DNA from: an uncultured Stomatobaculum sp.
GTDB taxonomy: Bacteria > Bacillota > Clostridia > Lachnospirales > Lachnospiraceae
Length of the DNA stretch: 64,000 bases
Assembly (NCBI RefSeq): GCF_937924975.1
Contig: NZ_CALEYG010000029.1
Span: forward strand, 79,787 to 143,786
Reading direction: 5' to 3'
This document shows positions 16,110 to 22,884 of the stretch, piece by piece. The position numbers and the translations under genes were made by a program. The first letter of the stretch is position 1. The number at the start of each line of letters is the position of its first letter. The notes beneath the pieces were generated by a model. It was not told the origin of the DNA, ran no database searches, and saw only the letters and a program-made list of their open reading frames with translations.

Positions 16110-16510
16110 CACCCGCTATGCGGGTGGAGACAAATCGTTTAACAAAGAAATCACCTTTCCGTACAATAGAGGTGTCCAAGCCACTACTGAGAAAGGAAAG
16201 GTGATTTCATGCCAAAGGCAAATAGTGCTGCACATACCAAATGGCTGTGCAAGTACCATATCGTCTTTACGCCAAAGTATAGACGAAAAATAATCTACAA
16301 TCAATACAAGAAGGATTTGGCTCAAATCCTGCATGATCTTTACGCATACAAAGGCGTAGAGAGATTATAGAAGGACATTTGATGCCAGATTATATGCACA
16401 TGCTAGTGGGCATACCGCCAAAGATTCGTGTGTCATCTTTCATGGGCTACCTGAAAGGGAAAAGCTCGCTGATGATGTTCAATCGGCATGCGAATCTGAA
16501 GTATAGGTAC
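16110..16510 (+). mobile_element. IS200/IS605-type element remnant (left end plus broken tnpA)
   Basis: A left-end hairpin CCACCCGC-tat-GCGGGTGG (16110-16128) precedes a second inverted repeat (16147-16160 with 16195-16208) that would sequester the tnpA start, a known feature of IS200 elements. The transposase begins at ATG 16209 with WLCKYHIVFTPKYRRK. After YKGVE a two-base insertion (AG duplicated around 16359-16362) shifts the frame; the next frame gives IIEGHLMPDYMHMLVGIPPK and FMGYLKGKSSLMMFNRHANL up to ~16510, where homology stops. The His-hydrophobic-His catalytic motif is altered to YMH. The right part including the catalytic Tyr is gone, so it is inactive. Confidence 0.85.
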
Positions 16511-16726
16511 TTTCTGTCTGAACTTGGCGGCACAAAACGGCCTGAAAAGCATCGCATTCTGCTGCATCTCTACGGGGGGGTATTTATGTTCACGAACCGG
16601 CGGGCAGCAGAAATTGCGGTGGAGACAGTTCGCAAATGGCTTGCGGAGACGGGCAGTAATATCCGGGTTGTTTTTAATGTCTGTAAGGATGAGGGCTTTA
16701 GGATATACGAGAGGATTTTGAAGTGA
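16511..16726 (+). pseudogene. 3' remnant of a macrodomain (ADP-ribose hydrolase) gene
   Basis: In one frame the sequence reads CLNLAAQNGLKSIAFCCIST followed by GGY, and in the next frame, after a run of seven G's at 16574-16580, RRAAEIAVETVRKWLAETG and up to GFRIYERILK-stop. Joined, these are the C-terminal ~70 residues of a macrodomain O-acetyl-ADP-ribose deacetylase. The 5' half is missing and replaced by the IS200 remnant. A terminator follows. Confidence 0.75.
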
Positions 16727-16741
16727 ATAAAGTTTAAGATT

Positions 16742-16783
16742 GACGGCCGGTGGAGCGTGATGCTCTGTTGGCCGTCTTTTTTG
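16742..16783 (+). terminator. Terminator after the macrodomain remnant
   Basis: GACGGCC (16742-16748) and GGCCGTC (16770-16776) form the base of a longer hairpin that is followed by TTTTTTG. Confidence 0.75.
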
Positions 16784-16806
16784 TTTTCAGAAAAAAGACG
16801 TAGCGA

Positions 16807-16835
16807 TACAATAAACATGACATACTTATGTCGTG
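16807..16835 (+). promoter_or_regulatory. Probable promoter -10 and 20-bp palindromic operator of the WYL regulator operon
   Basis: TACAAT (16807-16812) is followed at once by CATGACATACTTATGTCGTG (16816-16835), whose core GACATA-CT-TATGTC is a perfect palindrome. Its position over the likely start site, 38 bp before the regulator's ATG, suggests autoregulation. Confidence 0.6.
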
Positions 16836-16872
16836 TTATCTTTGTTAAGATATGAACGGAGCGTGAAAAGCA

Positions 16873-17793
16873 ATGAAGATAGACAGGCTGATCGGGATAT
16901 TGTCGATCTTGCTGCAGGAAGAGAAGACAACGGCGCCCGAACTGGCGAAGCGGTTTGAGGTTTCCAGGCGAACGATTAACCGGGATATCGAGGACCTTTG
17001 CAAAGCCGGAATCCCGATAAGGACGATGCAGGGTACAGGCGGCGGTATCAGCATCATGGACGGATACCGCATGGCCAGGACGATTCTTACATCAAAGGAT
17101 ATGCAGATGATCCTTGCCGGTCTCCGAAGCCTTGACAGCGTGAGCGGAAGCAGCTATTACGGGCAGCTGATGGAGAAGATTCGGACAGGCTCATCCGAAT
17201 TTATAAGTGGCAGGGATTCCATGCTTATCGACCTGTCCTCGTGGTACAAGGGGACGCTTGCGCCAAAGATTGAGATCATACAGGAAGCGATAGATAACAG
17301 GCATCTGCTTGATTTCAAGTATTACGCTCCTTCGGGTGAGAGTGTCCGCACGATAGAGCCGTACTATTTGGTATTTCAGTGGTCGAGCTGGTATGTATGG
17401 GGCTGGTGCTTAAGCCGCAGGGATTTCCGTCTGTTTAAGCTGAACCGTATGGACGGGCTTTCAGACACGGGAGAGGCCTTTATATGCCGAGACGTTCCAA
17501 GGCCAGATTTGTCCAATGAGAAGATATTCCCGGGCGGCATCCCGGTAAAGGCTCTTTTCACGCAGGATGTGAAGTGGCGGCTTGTGGAAGAGTTCGGTTC
17601 TGAATGCTTTACCGAGATGGATGACGGGCGGCTGCTCTTTTCTGCGGATTATACGAATATGGAGAACTTTGTCACATGGATACTGACTTTTGGTGGCAAC
17701 GCAGAGGTTCTGGAACCGCCGGAAGTTCGCAGGGCGATTAGGAAAGCTGCTGAGGAAACATTAAAAAACTACATGGAGGATAATGCAGTATGA
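16873..17793 (+). CDS. YafY-type regulator (HTH_11 plus WYL domain)
   Basis: 306 residues: an N-terminal winged helix (LLQEEKTTAPELAKRFEV then SRRTINRDIEDLCKAGIP), a WYL domain around residues 140-215 (LLDFKYYAPSGES ... VFQWSSWYVWGWCLSRRDFR) and the WCX C-terminal extension (VTWILTFGGNAEVLEP). WYL proteins sense small ligands, often nucleotides or DNA-damage products. It starts an operon whose next gene overlaps by ATGA. GC is intermediate. Confidence 0.9.
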   Translation: MKIDRLIGILSILLQEEKTTAPELAKRFEVSRRTINRDIEDLCKAGIPIRTMQGTGGGISIMDGYRMARTILTSKDMQMILAGLRSLDSVSGSSYYGQLMEKIRTGSSEFISGRDSMLIDLSSWYKGTLAPKIEIIQEAIDNRHLLDFKYYAPSGESVRTIEPYYLVFQWSSWYVWGWCLSRRDFRLFKLNRMDGLSDTGEAFICRDVPRPDLSNEKIFPGGIPVKALFTQDVKWRLVEEFGSECFTEMDDGRLLFSADYTNMENFVTWILTFGGNAEVLEPPEVRRAIRKAAEETLKNYMEDNAV

Positions 17794-18200
17794 GATTAGA
17801 CGGTTTTGGATTACTGGTTGAAGATATGGCGAAAATGGTTCGCTTTTATCGGGATGTGATGGGGTTTGAGATTAGGGAGGCGGAGGATACGTCCAATGTG
17901 TACCTTGTGAAGGATGGAACCCTGTTTTTACTGTATGGAAGGAATGATTTTGAAAAGATGACAAGCCGGAGATATGAGTATATCAAGGGCTTGAATGGCC
18001 ATTTTGAGATCGCGTTGTATGTCGATACTTTTGATGAGGTGGATGTTGCCTTCAAAAAGGCGGTGGAGAACGGTGCAACGCCGGTACTGGAGCCTGAACC
18101 GGAGCCGTGGGGGCAGAGAACCTGCTATATCGCCGATCCCGAAGGGAATCTGATTGAGATCGGTTCATGGAACAAGCCGTATGAAGAAAAAGATCAATAG
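17790..18200 (+). CDS. VOC-superfamily protein (glyoxalase/bleomycin resistance type)
   Basis: 136 residues, starting MRLDGFGLLVEDMAKMVRFY and ending with the second VOC half GQRTCYIADPEGNLIEIGSW. The two beta-alpha-beta-beta-beta modules are complete. Such proteins are metal-dependent lyases or dioxygenases, or antibiotic-binding proteins. The Glu of NLIEIG is a metal-ligand candidate. Overlaps the regulator by four bases. Confidence 0.88.
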   Translation: MRLDGFGLLVEDMAKMVRFYRDVMGFEIREAEDTSNVYLVKDGTLFLLYGRNDFEKMTSRRYEYIKGLNGHFEIALYVDTFDEVDVAFKKAVENGATPVLEPEPEPWGQRTCYIADPEGNLIEIGSWNKPYEEKDQ

Positions 18201-18216
18201 GCCGGAGGAAGCACAG

Positions 18217-18855
18217 GTGGCATTTGATTATAAAAAAGAATATAAAGAGTTTTATATGCCGAAGGCAAAGCCGGAGATTGTCACGGTTCCGAAAATGAAC
18301 TATATTGCCGTCCGCGGAAGCGGAGATCCGAATGCGGAAGACGGCGATTACAAGGCGGCTATCGGGCTTTTATACGCGATTGCTTTTACAATCAAGATGA
18401 GCAAGAAGGGCGACCATAAGATCGAGGGGTATTTTGATTATGTGGTTCCCCCGCTGGAAGGTTTCTGGTGGCAGGATGGTTTGTCCGGGGTTGATTACAG
18501 TCATAAGGAAGATTTTCAGTGGCTCTCCGTGATAAGGCTTCCCGACTTTGTGACAGAGGAAGATTTCAAGTGGGCGGTGAATGACGCAACAAATAAGAAA
18601 AAGCAGGATTTCAGCAAGGTGGAGTTCCTTACGATTGAAGAAGGACTCTGTGTGCAGTGTATGCATATCGGGGCTTACGATGATGAGCCTACCACGGTTG
18701 TCATGATGGATCGGTATCTGGATGAAAACGGATACGAGAATGATATGTCCGATGACAGGCGGCACCACGAGATTTATCTGTCTGATGCGAGGCGTGTTGC
18801 ACCGGAGAAGCTGAAGACTGTTATCAGGCATCCGATCAAGGCAAAGGGAGATTGA
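18217..18855 (+). CDS. GyrI-like small-molecule-binding domain protein
   Basis: I place the start at GTG 18217, eight bases after GGAGG (18204-18208), giving 212 residues that begin with FDYKKEYKEFYMPKAKPEI, the usual start of this family; an ATG at 18181 inside the VOC gene is an alternative. The segments VPKMNYIAVRGSGDPNAEDG and LCVQCMHIGAYDDEP are typical of GyrI-like (AraC effector-binding fold) proteins that bind or hydrolyse small molecules. Part of the WYL operon. Confidence 0.82.
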   Translation: MAFDYKKEYKEFYMPKAKPEIVTVPKMNYIAVRGSGDPNAEDGDYKAAIGLLYAIAFTIKMSKKGDHKIEGYFDYVVPPLEGFWWQDGLSGVDYSHKEDFQWLSVIRLPDFVTEEDFKWAVNDATNKKKQDFSKVEFLTIEEGLCVQCMHIGAYDDEPTTVVMMDRYLDENGYENDMSDDRRHHEIYLSDARRVAPEKLKTVIRHPIKAKGD

Positions 18856-18856
18856 T

Positions 18857-19183
18857 ATGGCATCAACGAAAGAATATCTGGATTTCGTCATAGAACAGCT
18901 ATCGGGCATGGACGAAATATCCTATCGGGCGATGATGGGTGAGTATATCCTGTATTATCGTGGCAGGGTGTTTGGCGGCATATATGATAACCGACTCCTG
19001 GTTAAGCCTGTTCCGACGGCGGTGAAGCTGATGCCGGATGCTCCAATGGAGCTTCCGTATGATGGGGCGAAAGAGATGATCTTGGTAGATGATGTGGACA
19101 ACCGAGAGTTCCTGTGTAAGTTGGTCGAGAGCATGTGGGAGGAACTGCCGGAGAGGAAAAGGAAGAATCCAAAGAAACCATAG
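18857..19183 (+). CDS. TfoX N-terminal domain protein
   Basis: 108 residues. The N-terminal fold matches TfoX_N (ISYRAMMGEYILYYRGRVFG, YDNRLLVKP, PYDGAKEMILVDD), found in small stand-alone proteins related to the competence factor TfoX/Sxy; in Firmicutes the role is unknown. The C-terminus is basic (ERKRKNPKKP). It starts one base after the GyrI-like gene stops and closes the WYL operon. Confidence 0.85.
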   Translation: MASTKEYLDFVIEQLSGMDEISYRAMMGEYILYYRGRVFGGIYDNRLLVKPVPTAVKLMPDAPMELPYDGAKEMILVDDVDNREFLCKLVESMWEELPERKRKNPKKP

Positions 19184-19199
19184 GTTTCGCGGAAGGGAT

Positions 19200-19250
19200 T
19201 CCAAGGCGGACAGTGTCCGCTTGGCACACGACTTTCCCGCGGAAAGTCCG
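19200..19250. other. Two tandem perfect or near-perfect hairpins
   Basis: CCAAGGCGGACA and TGTCCGCTTGG (about 19201-19224) form a stem with one bulged position, followed by GACTTTCC-cgc-GGAAAGTC (19231-19249), a perfect stem with a three-base loop. Neither has a U-run. Together with the pseudogene and palindrome that follow, they fill the 552-bp interval 19184-19735, which contains no intact gene. Confidence 0.5.
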
Positions 19251-19279
19251 GTGTGTTATACCTTTGCGATGGTAACGGC

Positions 19280-19334
19280 AGCCTGAAACAGCGTGCGCCC
19301 CTTGAACGCGCGGTCTGTTTCAGGCTCTTTTTTT
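19280..19334 (+). terminator. Intrinsic terminator
   Basis: AGCCTGAAACAG (19280-19291) pairs perfectly with CTGTTTCAGGCT (19315-19326), then seven T's. It likely ends the WYL operon. Confidence 0.85.
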
Positions 19335-19604
19335 GCGAAAGGTCGGGCCGAAAAGAAGTGAACTCGGGGATGACAGGTTCTGATTCATGACGGAAACACC
19401 GGCACGCATCGTATCATCCCGGTATCGTGCGAGCAGTGAAATCAAATGTGGGAACTTGGATGTTCCGGCAGCAGATTCAGCGGAAAGCCCAAGCTCTTCG
19501 GGAAGTCCGTAGAGACCAATCCGGCTGGCCGGTTCCGCCCGGGTAATATCATTATCTTTTATCAGATCCCGGATACGCTGCCGCGTATCGCCAGAGAGAT
19601 AGGC
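19320..19604 (-). pseudogene. Decayed HTH (Xre-type) regulator
   Basis: The minus strand reads YLSGDTRQRIRDLIKDNDIT then RAEPASRIG, an Xre-type helix-turn-helix, and skips directly to YGLPEELGLSAESA ... KFPHLISLLARYRDDTMRAG ... NQNLSSPSSLLFG, which resembles the C-terminal part of Lachnospiraceae HTH regulators that normally carry a full second helix set and a linker in between. There is a stop just before the HTH and no start codon. I read it as an internally deleted remnant. Confidence 0.55.
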
Positions 19605-19610
19605 CTAGGG

Positions 19611-19699
19611 CATAACAAGCGGCCGCGGGAGCAATCCCGCGGGATGGCCTGCGCCGTTGAAACTTGTACTGGAGCGCGGTAGCCGCTTCTTGTTATAAT
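19611..19699 (+). promoter_or_regulatory. Long nested palindrome ending in an extended -10 promoter
   Basis: ATAACAAG near 19612 pairs with CTTGTTAT ending at 19696, and inside lies CCGCGGGA-gcaa-TCCCGCGG (about 19623-19642), a perfect stem. The right arm contains TGTTATAAT, an extended -10 (TATAAT at 19694-19699) that probably drives the gene at 19736. Confidence 0.55.
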
Positions 19700-19735
19700 G
19701 GTAGCGTTATCGGGAAAACTTGGGAGGAAAGCGCG

Positions 19736-20590
19736 ATGAATGAATTTCAGAGACAGTATATCGAATGCTCGAAACGCTACCGGGAGAAAGAGGATGCGGA
19801 CAGCGTGCGCGCACTCTATGCGCTGAAGGAAGCTCTGGAGGCGGAAGCTGCGCCGGAAGCCAAGCGCGTGCTGGTCGATGTCTACGACTTATTGGATTAT
19901 AAAAAGAGCGCCTATGAGCTCTTTTTAGTCCTTGCAAATAAGACCGATCGGAAGGACTTAAAGCGTCTCGGGAGCCTCAAGGATTACGCCGAGAATTGGG
20001 GCGATACCTTTGCGGTCAAATGCCCGAAAACAGCGGCGGAAGCGGAGCGGCAGAGCGAAGCGGCGGAAGAACTTCCATTTTTCCGCTACCACCCGCACCC
20101 GCTGGAGACCGGTGTGTTCCGGGAGGTGAAAGAGGCGCTTTCCTGCGACTGCTGCGGAAAGCCGACCAAGATTTATTACGAAGGTCCCTTCTACGGCTTT
20201 CACGCGGACAGTCATTTTTGCCCGACCTGCATAGCGAGCGGAGAAGCCGCACGGAAATATGACGGGGAATTTCAGGATCCATTTTCGGTCGATGAAGGCG
20301 TTGAGGACCCGGCGCGTCTCGATGAGCTGATTCACCGCACGCCGGGCTATATCGGCTGGCAGCAGGAGCACTGGCGCGCCCACTGCGGCGATTTCTGCGC
20401 ATACTTAGGCGACGTTGGTGCCAAGGAAATGAAGCTACAGGGTGTGCTCGAAGAAGTATTGGAAGATCCCATGTGGGACGAGAACGAAAAGCAGTGGATA
20501 CGGGAGTCCGTGAACGGCGGTTCCATGCAGTGCTACCTGTTCCGCTGTCTGCACTGCGGAAAGCACATGGTCTGGATGGATTTTGACTGA
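19736..20590 (+). CDS. CbrC-family (UPF0167) protein with N-terminal helical extension
   Basis: 284 residues from ATG 19736 (GGGAGGAAAG upstream). The first ~110 residues are helical and Lys/Glu-rich. The rest is the CbrC domain: FRYHPHPLETGVF, the zinc-type knuckles CDCCGK, HFCPTC and the C-terminal RCLHCGKHMVWMDFD, and the TPGYIGWQQEHW motif. E. coli CbrC affects colicin E2 tolerance; the biochemical role is unknown. It lies between the accessory region and the core genes. Confidence 0.85.
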   Translation: MNEFQRQYIECSKRYREKEDADSVRALYALKEALEAEAAPEAKRVLVDVYDLLDYKKSAYELFLVLANKTDRKDLKRLGSLKDYAENWGDTFAVKCPKTAAEAERQSEAAEELPFFRYHPHPLETGVFREVKEALSCDCCGKPTKIYYEGPFYGFHADSHFCPTCIASGEAARKYDGEFQDPFSVDEGVEDPARLDELIHRTPGYIGWQQEHWRAHCGDFCAYLGDVGAKEMKLQGVLEEVLEDPMWDENEKQWIRESVNGGSMQCYLFRCLHCGKHMVWMDFD

Positions 20591-20636
20591 GGCGCCGGGC
20601 AAGCGAAATGTGACCGGCCGGAAAGAAGGAAGTATG

Positions 20637-21146
20637 ATGTATATCGCGCACGCGGATTCACCCGTCGGAGCGCTGACCCTCGCGAGCGCCGACGGCGTGA
20701 CGCTCTCGGGGCTCTGGATTGACGGGCAGAAATATGACCGCGCCCTTCTGAAAGAGGAGACTGTGCGGGAATGCGAGATAGAAAGTCTCGCAATCTTTCG
20801 GGAGACCGCGCGCTGGTTAAAACTCTATTTTTCGGGGCGGGAGCCGAACTTTTACCCGCGGCTTTCATTCAGCGGTTCCGAGTTTCGAAAGGAAATTGCG
20901 CGGGAGATGCTCTCGGTCCCCTACGGGCGGACAGCGAGCTACAAGCAGCTTGCGGAGAGTCTTGCCGCGCGGCAGGGAAAAAGCTATGTGTCGCCCCATG
21001 CGACCGGCGGTGCAGTCGCGCATAACCCCTTGCTCATTCTGATTCCCTGCCACCGCATCATCGGTGCGGATGGGCGCCTGACCGGCTATGCGGGCGGACT
21101 CGAGCGGAAGAAATATCTGCTCGCACTCGAAGCGGGGCAGTTGTGA
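20637..21146 (+). CDS. ogt: Methylated-DNA-protein-cysteine S-methyltransferase
   Basis: 169 residues starting MYIAHADSPVGALTL at ATG 20637 (AAGGA six bases upstream; ATG 20634 is an alternative). The suicide enzyme transfers alkyl groups from O6-alkylguanine in DNA to its own Cys. The helix-turn-helix region (VPYGRTASYKQLAE) and the active site IPCHRIIGADG are intact, followed by the usual GYAGGLERKKYLLALE. Likely a separate unit; it follows the CbrC-like gene by 46 bp. Confidence 0.93.
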   Translation: MYIAHADSPVGALTLASADGVTLSGLWIDGQKYDRALLKEETVRECEIESLAIFRETARWLKLYFSGREPNFYPRLSFSGSEFRKEIAREMLSVPYGRTASYKQLAESLAARQGKSYVSPHATGGAVAHNPLLILIPCHRIIGADGRLTGYAGGLERKKYLLALEAGQL

Positions 21147-21188
21147 AAGCGAAATGCAGCACCTTAAGAAAGTTTAACTGTTTTATTA

Positions 21189-21217
21189 TTTTAAAATAGT
21201 AAAGATTAGGGTATAAT
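21189..21217 (+). promoter_or_regulatory. Probable promoter of the lipoprotein gene
   Basis: TATAAT (21212-21217) with TTTTAA (21189-21194) 17 bp upstream, next to the AT palindrome ATTTTAAAAT. Confidence 0.55.
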
Positions 21218-21283
21218 AACGGAAGCTTCTTGGCATCAGTGGTAGTACAACAGAAAAACGGGGAAAAGAGAAGGGAGTTCGGC

Positions 21284-22768
21284 ATGAAGATGAGACAGAA
21301 GACAGTGTTACTTTCACTTTCTCTGGCGGCGGCGCTGGCGGTTTCGGGCTGCGGCGGCAAAAAGGCAGAGTCGAAATCCGGCAATCAGACCGCTGCGGCA
21401 AAGGCGGAAACTTCCGAGGCTTTGAGCAGCGAAGCGGCGAAGGTGAGCGGCAGTGCAAGTGCATCCGGTGGGACAACTGCGGCAAGCAAGGCGAGCGAAG
21501 AGGACAGTAAGTTCCCGACCGAGGTGAGAGCGGCGTTCACGGAGCTCCGAGACGTCAACTACGACGAGAAGAAGAGCAGCGCAAAGAAGCCGGAGGGCGA
21601 CGTTTTGACGCTTACTTCGGGTCCCGTCACGGCGGAACTTCCGGCCAAGGGCTTTCAGCGCTCCAACGATCCGGAACAGGCCAATTACGAGGTCTGGGCG
21701 GTCACGGAGGATGGGCAGGGACGCGCTGCGACGATCACGCTCGAGGTGACGGCGGGCCAGGGATCCGGTGTGCGGCGCGGCGCCGATCGCGTGCGTTCCC
21801 TCGAAACGAGCTATAGCTACCAGGATTACACGGACATGAAGGCCAAGGTCATCAACGTTGGCAAGCAAAAGTGGCTACGTCTCTCCTATCGCTCGGACCG
21901 AGGGAAGGGGCAGAGCCGGGTGGTTCGGGACTTTGTCGATTACATCGGCTTTCTCGCAAACCGCGAGGTAGTGCTTCGCTTTGAATACGGCACGACTGCG
22001 GAGGAATACAGGGGAAGAACCGAGTCCCCCTTCACCGAGGAGCTGATGGAGCAGATGGTAAAATCCATCGCGACGGTCCCGGTGAACGAGTATAACCCGG
22101 CCGGAATCGACTTAAATCCGTATGTCGACAAGGCAAATGTCAAGCCGAATACGGTGACCGGCGTGGAGGAATACCTGCAGACAGTGCCGCTGAGTCTCGA
22201 TGCGGGCGACTTAAAGAAGATGCGGAAGGGCGTCAGATTGCTCGGAGATGCGTATCTGCAGAAGATGAAGGAACTCGACTTAAGTGCGGTGGAGGACTGC
22301 TCCTCGTTCAGCGGCGAGACCGTGGTACTCCATGGGAACGAGGACAATGAAAGCATCTCGATTCGGCTTCCCGCGCAGTTTAACTCGAGTCAGAACGGAC
22401 CGCTCTATCACCGGCACTTAAACGTTGCGGACTATAACACCGAATCCTACATCGAGGTCACGACCGAGGTAAACAGCGGAAACGCGCTCGAGAGAGCCAT
22501 TTTCAGCGCGAATGCGTACATTTCGCAGTTTGTCGAGGCCGAGCAGGTGGGCGTGCAGGTCTACGGCGACAAGCCTTTCTTTGTGACCCTGCAGCTGGAT
22601 AAGAGCACCGAGCCCTTCGGAAAACTTCTCAAGAAGAAAGCGATACTCTGCGTGCACAACACCCTCGTCACAGTGGAATTTGTGGGGCGTGGGGAGGAAC
22701 TCACTTCGTTTACGGAGGGAGAAATCGAAGTTCTCAAGTCGATTGCTGTAAACGGAACCGGCGAATAA
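21284..22768 (+). CDS. Lipoprotein of unknown function
   Basis: 494 residues from ATG 21284. A lipoprotein signal peptide ends in LAVSGC; the mature protein starts with an Ala/Ser/Lys-rich linker (~residues 24-85) and then carries a beta-rich repeated architecture in which two related halves can be seen: VLTLTSGPVTAELPAKGF and later ETVVLHGNEDNESISIRLPA, each followed by a VTTEV/LEVTAG-like strand set. Halves end with similar segments (MVKSIATVPVNEYNP and EVLKSIAVNGTGE), suggesting an internal duplication. Surface-exposed; no family recognised. It precedes recA but has its own promoter. Confidence 0.75.
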   Translation: MKMRQKTVLLSLSLAAALAVSGCGGKKAESKSGNQTAAAKAETSEALSSEAAKVSGSASASGGTTAASKASEEDSKFPTEVRAAFTELRDVNYDEKKSSAKKPEGDVLTLTSGPVTAELPAKGFQRSNDPEQANYEVWAVTEDGQGRAATITLEVTAGQGSGVRRGADRVRSLETSYSYQDYTDMKAKVINVGKQKWLRLSYRSDRGKGQSRVVRDFVDYIGFLANREVVLRFEYGTTAEEYRGRTESPFTEELMEQMVKSIATVPVNEYNPAGIDLNPYVDKANVKPNTVTGVEEYLQTVPLSLDAGDLKKMRKGVRLLGDAYLQKMKELDLSAVEDCSSFSGETVVLHGNEDNESISIRLPAQFNSSQNGPLYHRHLNVADYNTESYIEVTTEVNSGNALERAIFSANAYISQFVEAEQVGVQVYGDKPFFVTLQLDKSTEPFGKLLKKKAILCVHNTLVTVEFVGRGEELTSFTEGEIEVLKSIAVNGTGE

Positions 22769-22777
22769 GAGTTTCAC

Positions 22778-22806
22778 TTGCAAAATCCGCCGGAAGCGGG
22801 TAAACT
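22778..22806 (+). promoter_or_regulatory. recA promoter
   Basis: TTGCAA (22778-22783), 17-bp spacer, TAAACT (22801-22806). Confidence 0.8.
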
Positions 22807-22827
22807 GATACCAGAACAAAGGTTCGC

Positions 22828-22841
22828 GGAACGAATGTTTG
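22828..22841 (+). promoter_or_regulatory. LexA (SOS) box before recA
   Basis: GGAACGAATGTTTG matches the Gram-positive SOS consensus CGAACRNRYGTTYG at 13 of 14 positions and lies about 20 bp downstream of the -10, where LexA would block transcription. Confidence 0.8.
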
Positions 22842-22884
22842 CAAATGCGGTTCCCGCGATTTGACTTGAGAGAAGAGGTGCGGC

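Noticed and set aside
16379..16726. A 115-residue open frame that could be taken for a new gene
   Set aside because: Its first part is out-of-context IS200 transposase and its second part the end of a macrodomain protein; both are broken, so it is a chance fusion of remnants.
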